Source: Bigelowiella natans CCMP2755 (taxonomy: Eukaryota > Cercozoa > Chlorarachniophyceae). From it: a stretch of DNA of 27,500 bases. The notes beneath the pieces were generated by a model. That model saw only the letters and a list, made by a program, of their open reading frames with translations. It had not been told where the DNA came from and ran no database searches. Location: contig ADNK01003093.1 of NCBI GenBank assembly GCA_000320545.1, forward strand, positions 22,501 through 50,000, read 5' to 3'. Made by a program: the position numbers and the translations under genes. Within the stretch, counting starts at the first letter, position 1; every line of letters begins with the position of its first letter. Shown here one piece after another: positions 10,606 through 19,035 of the stretch.

Positions 10606-10706
10606 CATGAAAGGTCTTGATGACCTACGAGGCGCCTCTAATTTCTAAATTAAAAGAGGGGATAGAAGCCCTCAACGCAGCCATTCAAAGTTCAAGCAGC
10701 ACCTAA
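5056..10706 (+). CDS. Voltage-gated K+ channel (Shaker/Kv type), at least 22 exons
   Basis: Six-helix voltage-gated K+ channel of the plasma or an internal membrane. Exons: 5056-5070 (tentative), 5102-5134, 5203-5301, 5366-5410, 5419-5537, 5646-5779, 5848-6080, 6270-6357, 6591-6616, 6707-6850, 6966-7112, 7304-7379, 7488-7658, 7711-7775 (or 7781), 7887-7934, 8124-8168, 8400-8622, 8846-8897, 9309-9345, 9603-9695, 9807-9925, 10231-10351, 10614-10706. All junctions are phase-consistent, giving about 736 residues from 5102. Approximate layout: T1-like region 12-100, S1 164-184, S2 200-221, S3 253-270, S4 279-300, S5 312-336, pore helix 362-378, filter GYGD at 382, S6 396-424, then a tail of about 310 residues rich in Glu, Ser, Thr and Gly. 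The start codon was not located. Alternatively the channel stops at the TAG at 8190, with the tail exons belonging to another gene. Confidence 0.93.
5102..5537 (+). CDS. N-terminal cytoplasmic exons of the Kv channel (divergent T1/BTB-like)
   Basis: Four exons (5102-5134, 5203-5301, 5366-5410, 5419-5537) join in phase 0. They read HKFVITRKLHLATDK, then AHTVGALQYIKFMPVKV, then IPPPFIRDFETSDAET. The pattern of strand, helix and the LQYIKF segment resembles a BTB/T1 tetramerisation domain, but the usual NVGG and FFDR signatures are not recognisable. The T1 assignment is therefore an inference from position before S1. Confidence 0.6.
5848..6080 (+). CDS. S1-S2 exon of the Kv channel
   Basis: Acceptor CTTCCAG, donor GTATTA. 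It encodes the S1 helix ending in FIIETLPEF, which matches the FxxETLPEF signature of Shaker-family channels, and S2 (CVMYFTLEFLLRIIT) with the conserved Glu and Arg that serve as voltage-sensor countercharges. Exon 6270-6357 then encodes the S2-S3 loop. Confidence 0.95.
6361..6580 (+). repeat. Intronic (AGT)n and purine-rich tract
   Basis: AGT array at about 6463-6526, then an AAGAAG purine run up to the 26-nt exon at 6591. No coding signal. The translated Ser run in one frame is an artefact of the repeat. Confidence 0.85.
6591..6616 (+). CDS. 26-nt microexon of the Kv channel (start of S3)
   Basis: Flanked by a GTCAAG acceptor and a GTAGTA donor, it encodes MNIIDLLS, the conserved S3 start (compare xNxIDLLAI in Kv channels, with the Asp countercharge). 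It joins phase 1 from exon 6270-6357 and phase 0 into ILPFWI at 6707. Without it S3 would lack its N-terminal half. Confidence 0.88.
6707..6850 (+). CDS. S3-S4 voltage-sensor exon of the Kv channel
   Basis: Encodes ILPFWI, a short S3-S4 loop and the S4 segment FLRALRLSRIFRVFKFGR. Basic residues occur at every third position (R, R, R, R, K, R), the hallmark of a working voltage sensor. Donor GTAATA after PM. Confidence 0.96.
7304..7379 (+). CDS. Pore-helix exon of the Kv channel
   Basis: Reads PFLSIPHAMWWFMVTTTTL and stops one base into the first Gly codon of GYG. The WW pair and the TTTT-L-G-Y-G-D order are typical of K+ channel pores, except that Leu stands where Val is usual (TVGYGD). Donor GTTTGT. 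Confidence 0.95.
7488..7658 (+). CDS. Filter and S6 exon of the Kv channel
   Basis: Begins with the last two bases of the first filter Gly codon, then YGDMYPTTDEGK and S6 (VAMYLGILIIAMPLAIISRNF). The S6 hinge has a single Pro (MPLAI) instead of the animal PVP. The acceptor ATGACAG is strong. Acid-basic linker residues (SKARTEDHIRMAIQQ) follow. Confidence 0.96.
7816..7864 (+). repeat. (GAT)n array
   Basis: GAT/ATG triplets in the intron between exons 7711-7775 and 7887-7934 of the Kv channel, ending about 20 nt before the acceptor. Confidence 0.9.
7887..8192 (+). CDS. Post-S6 coiled-coil exons of the Kv channel and candidate early stop
   Basis: Exon 7887-7934 (ENYVMATALE, donor GTAAGT) joins 8124 onward (VAKLNKLMSEVIVELVELS), a short amphipathic helix suited to a C-terminal coiled coil. 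Read straight through, it stops at a TAG at 8190-8192. A donor at 8169 (GTAGAA) instead continues in phase 0 into 8400. The two outcomes would be a short and a long channel isoform. Confidence 0.7.
8242..8283. repeat. (TA)n array
   Basis: TA array inside the interval between 8192 and 8400, that is, the proposed intron leading to the long tail of the Kv gene. Confidence 0.95.
8400..8622 (+). CDS. Acidic low-complexity exon of the long Kv tail
   Basis: Acceptor TAATTAG, donor GTAAGT, phase 0 to 1. Encodes more than 13 consecutive Glu/Asp, then Ala/Thr-rich and Lys-rich stretches (KKKKSK). No Met starts nearby, which supports its being an internal exon. Later exons 8846-10706 continue the same frame through a Gly-rich segment (9807-9925) to AAIQSSSST and the stop at 10704. 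Confidence 0.75.
8974..9082. repeat. Compound palindromic (AC)n-(AT)n-(GT)n repeat
   Basis: An AC array at about 8974-9005, an AT array at about 9015-9047 and a GT array at about 9048-9082 follow each other. The AC arm is complementary to the GT arm and the AT centre is self-complementary, so the whole tract is an inverted repeat of about 110 nt in a Kv-channel intron. Confidence 0.93.
9603..10706 (+). CDS. C-terminal exons of the plus-strand gene ending at 10706
   Basis: Exons 9603-9695 (YKGEPSINWEAAEKRHSVVL), 9807-9925 (Gly-rich, ending at a G run), 10231-10351 (MAKKIEPKCQLCE) and 10614-10706 (LISKLKEGIEALNAAIQ) have consistent phases 0, 0, 2, 0. The last exon has a helical coiled-coil character. 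No known domain recognised. Confidence 0.75.
10572..10606. repeat. (CTA)n array
   Basis: CTA array just upstream of the last exon (10614) of the plus-strand gene. Its acceptor is CATGAAAG. Confidence 0.92.
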
Positions 10707-11853
10707 CTAGAAGTCCTGCTTCTTGCCACAAGCACATCCATACAACACCAAGGCCCAACAATGAAATACTCTATTCGTCTTCCCACAAATTACCCACCGT
10801 CAGAAAAATCAATAACAATGAAATTATTAGGCATGCTTGTACAACTAGTCACTTCTATACGCACCGCTGCAATCGGACTACTACCATGCTCATAGTTAGA
10901 GTACATCGCGATGAGGGGGATACTCATGTAGCAAGTACCTTTCGTATCACCTTGCTAGCGCTCGCCGGTGACATCATCTAAGCCGCCCGCTGCGATCAAG
11001 TGTACGATCTTTGCTTGAATGACGGCCCGAGCGAAACTCGTAATGTTGTAATGTAAGAAATGCCGAAATTGAACAAAGGCTACATGTGCATTGCTAGCTA
11101 GATTGCATGCGTGGCACATTCTAGCACTGCAAAGAGTGTGCATTACGCACGCATCATGTGCTCATCAGTAAATCATTGTCCCGTGCTAGCTAGCTAGCAT
11201 GATGCACAAATGCAACAATGATCGATTGTTTTTTGCTTCCGTTTCGTTTAGATGTGATCATGAACACAACGCTAATGAAGCATGGCACACGCACGATGCA
11301 GCAAACATCGCAGCATGCAACAATGATGACGTGCATCGCAAACAAGAATCGTTTTGCACGCGCATGCATGCTAGCATGCATGGTGCATGGCGCCCGGCGA
11401 GCGCACACACAGCAACATGTCTAGACTGCTACACAGCTAGACAGCTAGACCATGCAACTATGTACGTATGTCCATTGTTGCAGCACGTGGATCATGACGC
11501 TGCATGCAATGGGACAAGTTCAGTTGCGAGCGATTGATCGATGCGTGGTGCGACTGACGCGAACAATGCGCACGAACACAAATCGAATTGCACGTCACAG
11601 ACATCATGCACATGCCACGGGTTTCGTGCTCGATCAGCGTTGTCAAAAACCCTTACTCCAACAATTGATTGAGTCTACGTCATGCTGCATACATGTCAGT
11701 ACAAAGTCCAAATCTTCACGGGCAATTTTCCTACTATTTTTGGAATAATAATAACAACAATAACAACAATCTAGATATCGTTGCATCCTCCCCCCCCCGC
11801 TCCCGGCCCCTGTGCGCTTTCCTGAGGCCTGGGCCTGGTAGGAACTAGGAACT
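10707..11853. other. Intergenic region, rich in CATG/GCTAGC-like palindromes
   Basis: No exon could be supported. From about 10950 to 11650 the sequence is unlike the introns: few microsatellites, but dense in GCATGC, TGCATG, GCTAGC and CGATCG-type palindromes, for example the run around 11187-11203 and the one around 11362-11385. Near 11780-11820 lies a C-rich stretch just before the ankyrin gene, probably part of its promoter or 5' UTR. Confidence 0.6.
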
Positions 11854-14599
11854 ATGGAGCAAGGCCCTGCCCCTGGCGAGAATGGGGCCTTGGACCGGGC
11901 GAGAACGTACGTTTTGAAGCGGCAGCTGAGTCTCACCAGCAGCCTCCCGATACTCCTCCATGCGTCAGCCGAGTCTGGCGACCTCAAGGTATGAGTGCGG
12001 AGCGCGCCTTGTTTGTTATGAGAAGATTCGAAATGCTGTCAGAGTTGACGCAAGTGGCAATGGCTTAGTCGCTCGAGAAGCATCTGGAAGAACGAGACAC
12101 ATTGCTGATGAAATCTCTGGGCAGTGCTATGGATGCGCTCGAGCAGCACCGCTTGGAGCTAAAGGTGCGTGAGTAAGAGGCAGTAGTAGTCTTGATGTGA
12201 TGTAAGGGCTCCTTACTAGTCAGTATTGGGAGACGCCTTTGAGGATTTTTTTCTAAAATTTTTAGCTTTTTTCTTAACACATCCGATTGCCCTCTTTTCT
12301 GACGCGCAGGAACTCGTGGAAAGTAACAAGAACGCGCTGGGAAAGGAGTCCTCTGTGAAGGCATTCTCAACCAAGATGCGTTTAATAGCACAGGAGCTCG
12401 ATGACCTGTACAAAAGCAGGATCCCAGCTCTAAGCGAAGTAACCAATGGAAAGGACAAGTAAGCGTTCGTGTAGCATTGGAAACATAGCATAGGCCTTGA
12501 TTTGCGCAGTCACCACATTTCCCCAGGCTTCATCCTAAGTAAACTTGAAATGCTGCATTATTCGCCCACCAGCTATCCATGCAATGCAATTGAAGCCCTA
12601 GTAACCCAAAACACTCTGCAGGTTGAACGTTCTCGAGCGCGCTGCATTTCATGGCAATTTGGAGATCTGTCGGCATCTCGTTGAAAAGTGCGAAATGGGC
12701 GTCGTGGTAAGGACGAATGTGGTTCGTCCTCGCTGTCCATCGCTCATTTGGGCAATCAAGGGGAAGCATTTGAAGGTTGTGAATTCTCGTATCTATATGC
12801 GCAGATTTAGCTTTGGCGTCGGCGCATTGTATTGTTGTCTGGACTCACATCCCAACGGACACGCCAGTTCTGGCCACCCGCATTCTTAAAAAACACGCCT
12901 TCTTAACAACCTCTGCTCCTTACCCCCCTTTCATACCGTTGAGCAGGTGATTCAGTACTTGGTAAAGAAGAATGCGAGCATGTGCCTGGATCACAGGTAT
13001 GAAAGTCCTTACACGCCGTGCCAGAAACCCGAAAACAATGGCAACACAGCTCTACACTTTGCTGCAGAGGCATCGCCCAAGATCACTGGCTTTCTTCTCG
13101 AACGAAAGGCCAACATAAATGTACGCAACGAGAAAGGCCTCACGCCATTACTCCACGCGATGGAAGGGGATCACGGCGAAACATTCAAGGTCGTTCACGC
13201 CAAACATCATCCTTCACAGCGACTACGATGAGAGCGACTTGTGCCAAAGATAGAGGGGTCCTTGCCCATGGGAGCCTGTCAATGCTTCAGCATAACACGC
13301 GCACCGCTTTCATTATCCGAGTTGTTTTTTCTTGTCAAAATGCCACATCTAGGCTTTTGCTATTACTTCGCTACCCCCCTCCTCTCCTCCCCTTCTCCAA
13401 AACTATTTTTTAACGCGAGCTACCTTTGCAAAGGTGATAGCCCGTGCAGACTTAACTGCGGCATTCCAGGAAACATTATTTCCACTGGTTGAGTCGAGGA
13501 AAGTCAGGTGCCTTCGGGCGTTACTAGAAGAAGGAGGCCTCGGAGAGTGGCGCAAGCTCGCAGTAGAAAAGCGGAAGAAGTGTGTTCGAAGCTTGATGGG
13601 GAGACAGGATTGCGAAATGCTCCAGATTTTATTCAAGACTGGCATACTTGAGCTTGCCGCGAAGAAGGTGTAGACTTTAGAGTGATGAGAGACTCTGATC
13701 ATTATGTTAGCGGTATGCTCTTGTGATAAATTATTAAACAGTACATCCCCGCCGCATCTACTAATGCCAGCACCATATCAAATCAGAGGCCTGAATGTCT
13801 CACGGAGGATAGCGTTCTTCTCGCAGCTCTAGGCGCCCTTCCTCGCACCATTTCACAGCTAATGCAAGACAACACGAGGAAGTTTATCAAGATGGTCGCC
13901 CATCCTTCAAATGTCAATGTAAAGTCAGCAAAAGGAGAGACGCCTCTTGGGGTTTCGTTAAGGGTTATACGTGAATCGAAAAGCTTTCTATGTGATATCG
14001 TGAAAGATCTGATAGCCGTGAAGGCGGACGTTGATGTACGTGAGGGCGATGAACACAAGGTCGGTCGTTGATATAGATGTGACCGAAGACGATGTATTGC
14101 TGTTATAATGACACCTCCCTCCCCTCTCTCTCTCTCTCTCTCTATAAGATATACCATGGCGTATTTCCACAATTACAAATTCGTTCACCTAGCCCCCCCC
14201 TCCTCCCCATACGACACAAACACGCTATGCTTCAGGAACATCTACCCATAGCATCTGCACAAGTCCATCTCATCTTCAAGGCAGTTAGGAAGAGGTACCT
14301 TCCGCTTCTAAACATCATCCTACTGCGAACACGCGAAGGGCATTGCATCAATAACTGGAGGGATGAGGACGGCTACACGGTGTGTGCAGCTGCCATACGA
14401 TATGGCTCGCGGTGAGTGCTTTTAGTCTGAACGAAAGATAGCCTCTTCGGGTGGAAGATAATAACGGCAATTTTGGCGATGCAACGAGCAGAGTTGAGGT
14501 GGAAAGGGGGAAAGAGAGAGCTTACAGATACGTGAAATAAAATCGTTGTGTTATTATCGTCATTTCATTGAAATAAAAATAGCATCTCATGGACGAGCA

Positions 14600-14672
<73 letters not shown>

Positions 14673-14921
14673 ATGTTTATCAGAGAGATAGTGCAATGCC
14701 TAGTTGGAGCCAATGCCGACGTCAATCTCCAGTCCGATTCAGGGCTCAGACCCACGCCACTGATGATCGCTGTAAACAATTCCGGTCTACCCCCCTTAAG
14801 GGTAATGCAGCTGGTAGAATTCCTAATGAAGTCTTCTGGAGCTGACTGCTTAGGTGGGTATCTATAGTAACGTTATTGAGTGCTGTTTTTTGTACTAATC
14901 GATCAGTACAGCTTTATTTGT

Positions 14922-14959
<38 letters not shown>

Positions 14960-16086
14960 GTTTTGATATATTATGTTTTAAAATCTGGTTGCGGGGGAAT
15001 AGAAGCAGTGGTTTGCTACGTTCCTGCTAGTAGTGGAGATAACAAAATTAATCTATTCTCTAACTCAACTTTCATGCAGTGAAAGACGTCCGCGGATATG
15101 CCGCTGCGGACTATGTCAAAGATGTTGTTCGGTCTATTCGGTCCACTGAACGGTACTTCTTAGACTGAATGTTGTTATTCGATGCCCTTTTCCACCGAGA
15201 AAAACACAGCTGACCAATCTTAGAATTTCCCCACCGATATCATAATCATTGCCATATCAACTGGCCGGTATACTCAGCACCATAATCTTCAACACCCCCA
15301 ACAGCAATAATATGATGGCGGCGCGCGTGATCGTTGCCCTCTCCCCTTTACACAGTTATAAGAGGGCTCTTTCGGCCGGCCGCAAGGATGCTGAGAATTT
15401 AGCCTACACTGCGATTTATAAGTTTCTTCGCAAAATTGAGAAACGGGTAATGCCTTTATGTCGTTATTATAGCGCCAAAGGCGGTCGTTTCTTTTTTCGT
15501 AACATGAGTTGGTTTTTATAGCATCGCTGCAGCCAAGCGTTGATGCGGGATGCTCCTGCAATTCCCATGCTCTACCCGAGTATAGCTTTCGCGCTGAATC
15601 TCGCTTCGGTGGAATTAAACTATGAGGAAGTGGAGAAACTAGGTTTAAGAATTTCAATCATGTTTTTTTCAAAAGGGAGTGTGTATATAGAAGGGAGGCT
15701 TACGGATACGTACGGTTAGGGATGAAGAGGACAGAGAAAGGGGCAAGAGTGAGAAGGGAGGGGGGGGGGGGAGGGGGGAAAAAGTATGTATTTGCTATCG
15801 AATGTACGAAGGAATACTGCGTGAGTTTCCTACCGCCGTTGTTAATATCTTCGCCCATGTTTCGCCGTTCATACACATGCAAGGGGGGGGGTTCTTATCG
15901 AGAATATTATTCGCAGTTGAAGAAGATCGGAAGTCGTCGCCGCCGCCTCAAGGCTTCAACGCTAACCCCCAGGACGCCTTTCAGTCGTTCTTCAACCAAG
16001 ATTACACACAGGGGGGCGCCCCGCCAGCAAGTGACTATTTGAGTCCGCCGGATGAAAATGGACAGAGAAGGTGTAACACCCAATAG
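11854..16086 (+). CDS. Ankyrin-repeat protein with N-terminal coiled coil, complete, 13 exons
   Basis: Exons: 11854-11988, 12069-12164, 12310-12458, 12622-12775, 12947-13189, 13434-13667, 13742-14059, 14236-14411, 14684-14853, 15080-15152, 15278-15446, 15522-15642, 15812-16086. They sum to 2313 nt, 770 residues plus stop, with every phase matching. Residues 1-45 end in LLHASAESGDLK, 46-127 are a Glu/Leu-rich coiled coil, and ankyrin units follow from about 130: AAFHGNLEICRHLVEK, GNTALHFAAEA, ANINVRNEKGLTPLLHA, GETPLGVSLRV, EIVQCLVGANADVNL and others to about 580. The C-terminal 130 residues are Pro/Gln/Gly-rich (QGGAPPASDYL). It has no kinase, channel or DHHC domain, so a scaffold role is an inference. 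Codons here are more GC-rich than in the neighbouring genes. Confidence 0.92.
12947..13189 (+). CDS. Core ankyrin-repeat exon
   Basis: Phase 0 to 0. Encodes VIQYLVKKNASMCLDHR, then NNGNTALHFAAEASPKI and ANINVRNEKGLTPLLHAM, a clear pair of ankyrin repeats with the TALHFAA and GLTPLLHA signatures. Acceptor GAGCAG, donor GTCGTT. Confidence 0.93.
14600..14670. repeat. (CT)n(CA)n compound array
   Basis: CT array (about 14600-14640) fused to a CA array (about 14640-14665), 15 nt before the acceptor of ankyrin exon 14684. It forms the pyrimidine-rich tract of that splice site. Confidence 0.95.
14684..14853 (+). CDS. Distal ankyrin-repeat exon
   Basis: Its acceptor TTTATCAG lies just after a long (CT)n(CA)n array at 14600-14665. 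It encodes EIVQCLVGANADVNLQSDSG and TPLMIAVNNSGL, a degenerate ankyrin unit, and joins VKDVRGYAAADYVKDVV at 15080. Confidence 0.9.
14922..14956. repeat. (TA)n array
   Basis: TA array in the intron between ankyrin-gene exons 14684-14853 and 15080-15152. Confidence 0.95.
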
Positions 16087-17323
16087 CGATGATGATCAGG
16101 GCATCCTAATATATTATTCGTAAATGATTAGTGCAATATCAAGCACCAGCCCTTTGTAACATAATACAAGGATAGTAGCACCTGCCGTTCGATTTGGTGT
16201 ATATATGTAATTCTCCTCATGCGCAAGCGGTGCTGTCCTAGATATTATAGCTTGATAAGCATATGTTTCTCAACGTAACCGCGCTATGAAAATATCAGTG
16301 GCCCAACGCGTTAATAAATTTAATAGACATACACGTCTTAATTATATAAGTACGTAAAGCTATCTATACATACGTGAAAGACGTAGTCGATCTAGATAAT
16401 ATATGAGACGGATGTAATGAATCGATTAATATATCTTTTAAGTGCTCACCATCCTAACAAAGCTACACAAACAAAGCAGCGGCTACAGCGCTTGTGCACC
16501 ATTTATGTATCTATTTGTCTGCTTTTACTATATGTTTATGCATTTATTAAAAGAATCTGTGTCCAGTCGTCGATAGCGCGAGCATGCAGCCAACACGCGC
16601 AGTAGTCCGTGCCTCTTAAGCTTGCTTCACATCTTCTTTTGCATCAGTGCACACATGCATGATGACATGGCATGGACACAGACAGGAATGCCACACAAAT
16701 TGCTATTTTGTTCAAATCCAACACATGTGCTATAAAGGCTAAAGGCGCACAATCATATAGACGCAGTAACATCATGCATGTTACACATATGGTGTAGTAC
16801 GTAGAGCCAGGAAAAAATGCATGCTACCTTGATACATACGATTGGGTAAATAGCAATCAAGGTACATTCACCATAGCTTACACAATTGCTCCATCCATTG
16901 TCGTAAAATGCTATTTCACCAGGGGCAGTGTATACAACTACGTGCTGCTGCTAATGTGTTTCTTCATGTGTTCGTAAGGCAGGCAGCAGAGGTCATTGCT
17001 CTACTATTGCAGGAAATAAATAAGTAATTAAGCAAGTAAGTAGCATCGGTCGTCGATCGATCGATCGATCAATCATCGTGGGGGTCCTCCCAGATCTTGG
17101 CAACCTCTGCCATAACATGTCATTAGTTGCCAATTATGGTTAGTAAGAAAGTGACAATGTCATAATAATAAAAGTTAAAATAGTGATAATTATAAGGAAT
17201 CAGATGACGCCAATGATGGTGATGGTGATGATCTGATCGTCATCATCATCATCATAGCGAAGGTACTAGTATTAATTATTTGGCAAATGCGGACACTAAT
17301 AAATATGCTATATATGTGTGTGT

Positions 17324-17355
<32 letters not shown>

Positions 17356-17490
17356 GTATACATTATGATCATTCACATATTGATATGAGGAGGAATTGGA
17401 GGGAATTGAGAACACGAAATGCAATGTATTAACATGCACTAATATGTCATCGTTTACATATGCTCTTATGTGTTGAATCGTGGTGCTTTT
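16087..17490. other. Intergenic region between convergent genes
   Basis: The ankyrin gene (plus) and the secreted-protein gene (minus) end here tail to tail. No supported exon. It contains scattered CATG/GCATGC palindromes (16570-16820), a (CGAT)n run at about 17051-17070, and a (TG)n(AC)n palindrome at 17315-17350 flanked by TATATATG/CATATATG. One short ORF at 16417-16605 shows no coding character. Confidence 0.6.
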
Positions 17491-17655
17491 TCACCCTTTC
17501 TCTTCATCGTTGTAAAGGAAGGCCGTCTCGAATATTGACCTCGCCTTTTCGTATAGGGGTATCTTGCCTTGGTCATTTTGGCAAGCAGATAACATCCCGT
17601 GAGTATAAAAAGGACATGAGATATTGACAGTCTTGACTCGCTCCTCGATATACCA
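17491..17655 (-). CDS. Terminal exon of the secreted protein
   Basis: Its acceptor TTAG directly follows a (GTT)n tract. It encodes WYIEERVKTVNISCPFYTHG, MLSACQNDQG and a C-terminal helix IFETAFLYNDEEKG before TGA at 17493-17491. Joining to ACT at 17855 gives ACTWYIEERV without a frame change. Confidence 0.9.
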   Translation of the reverse strand, partial: WYIEERVKTVNISCPFYTHGMLSACQNDQGKIPLYEKARSIFETAFLYNDEEKG

Positions 17656-17815
17656 CTAACAACAACAACAACAACAACAACAACACAGTAGTTGTTACAG
17701 ATAGTTCGCATCATGCACTTCTCACAATGATAAGATTCATTTACGTCAGAATCACGAACGAACAACCAACAAACAAATATTCCTCCTCCTCCTCTTTTTG
17801 ATGAGCATCCATTGT

Positions 17816-17850
<35 letters not shown>

Positions 17851-18165
17851 CTACCGTGCAAGCTGTTGGAGTGCTATCTTCTAATTGTTGCTTCGATTGG
17901 CATTGTCCCTTTTCTGGAAATGAAAACCAACTTCCTGTGTCTGTGTTGTTTGCACACTGCCCTCCTTTCTCTTTAGTTCCTAGTGATGATTCACGACCCA
18001 CCTATATTATATGTGTAGTTGGTGAGTATGTGTGTGTGTGTGTGTGTGTGTGTGGTGTTGTGCTGTGCGTCGTCGTGCACTTATTTCATGCATGATGATG
18101 CCATACAGCAACAGCACTTAATTCTCCATTCTTTTCCCCTATCTGGGACTACTAGAAGCATCATA

Positions 18166-18207
<42 letters not shown>

Positions 18208-18608
18208 GCCATTTACTACCTTGAAATCTTCTCTCCCAACGCATGTGCCGGGGTTGTATCCATTGCACAATGCATATTGGCCAAAGCGTCCATCTACCCA
18301 TATTTTGTAGTGGGAGATAACACCATAATGATCCTTCTTTGTACCCCCCGACCTTACATCGAAGCAAGTGAATACCTGTAAGTACCATCAGTTAGTAAGG
18401 AGTAGGTTGTTAGTAGTAGTAGTAGTAGTAATGGGCCTACTTCTTAGAATCGTATAGTTGTCATAATCAATCGCATGATTATTTCTACCTTCTTTTGATG
18501 TATGCATGCATGCAAACTCTCGATACTGCTGCTACCCACCACACTACCCCAACCACTATTATCATCATCATCATCATCATCATCATCATTATCATGATGT
18601 TGCGTGTG

Positions 18609-18640
<32 letters not shown>

Positions 18641-18992
18641 CGTGTCACCAAGCATATCTGCTGTATCTTGATTAGCCAAGTTGTAGATATTTGGTGGATG
18701 GGCGATGTAGTGATCCATCAACATTATAAACTTGTTGTTATTGTTGTTGGAGGTAGCAGAAGAAGAAGAGGAAGAGGAAGAGAAGGCTGACGATTGACTA
18801 ATGCTGCCTGGAGGAGGAGCCTTGCACGTGGGAGGGGGCTGGGGACCACAAACGAATAGCAAAGACAAACACGAATGTGTACAAAGAGAAATCAGGGAAA
18901 TGAGAGAGAAATGAGAGAGAGAGATGCAGTGAGGGGAATGTGTGCTGCACAAATAAGCAATGGGCTTTGCTCTCTGCAGCTGAGTCATCATC

Positions 18993-19035
<43 letters not shown>

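Noticed and set aside
11199-11748. Overlapping ORFs on both strands (up to 112 codons) in the palindrome-rich region
   Set aside because: All frames are open for similar distances because stop codons are few in CATG/GCA-rich DNA; none has domain sense or splice continuity.
17466-17861. Cys-containing minus-strand segment YHCEKCMMRTICNN
   Set aside because: It looks like a zinc motif but its splice phase does not fit; joining 17855 to 17655 gives ACTWYIEERVKTVNISC in frame, so the segment is intronic.
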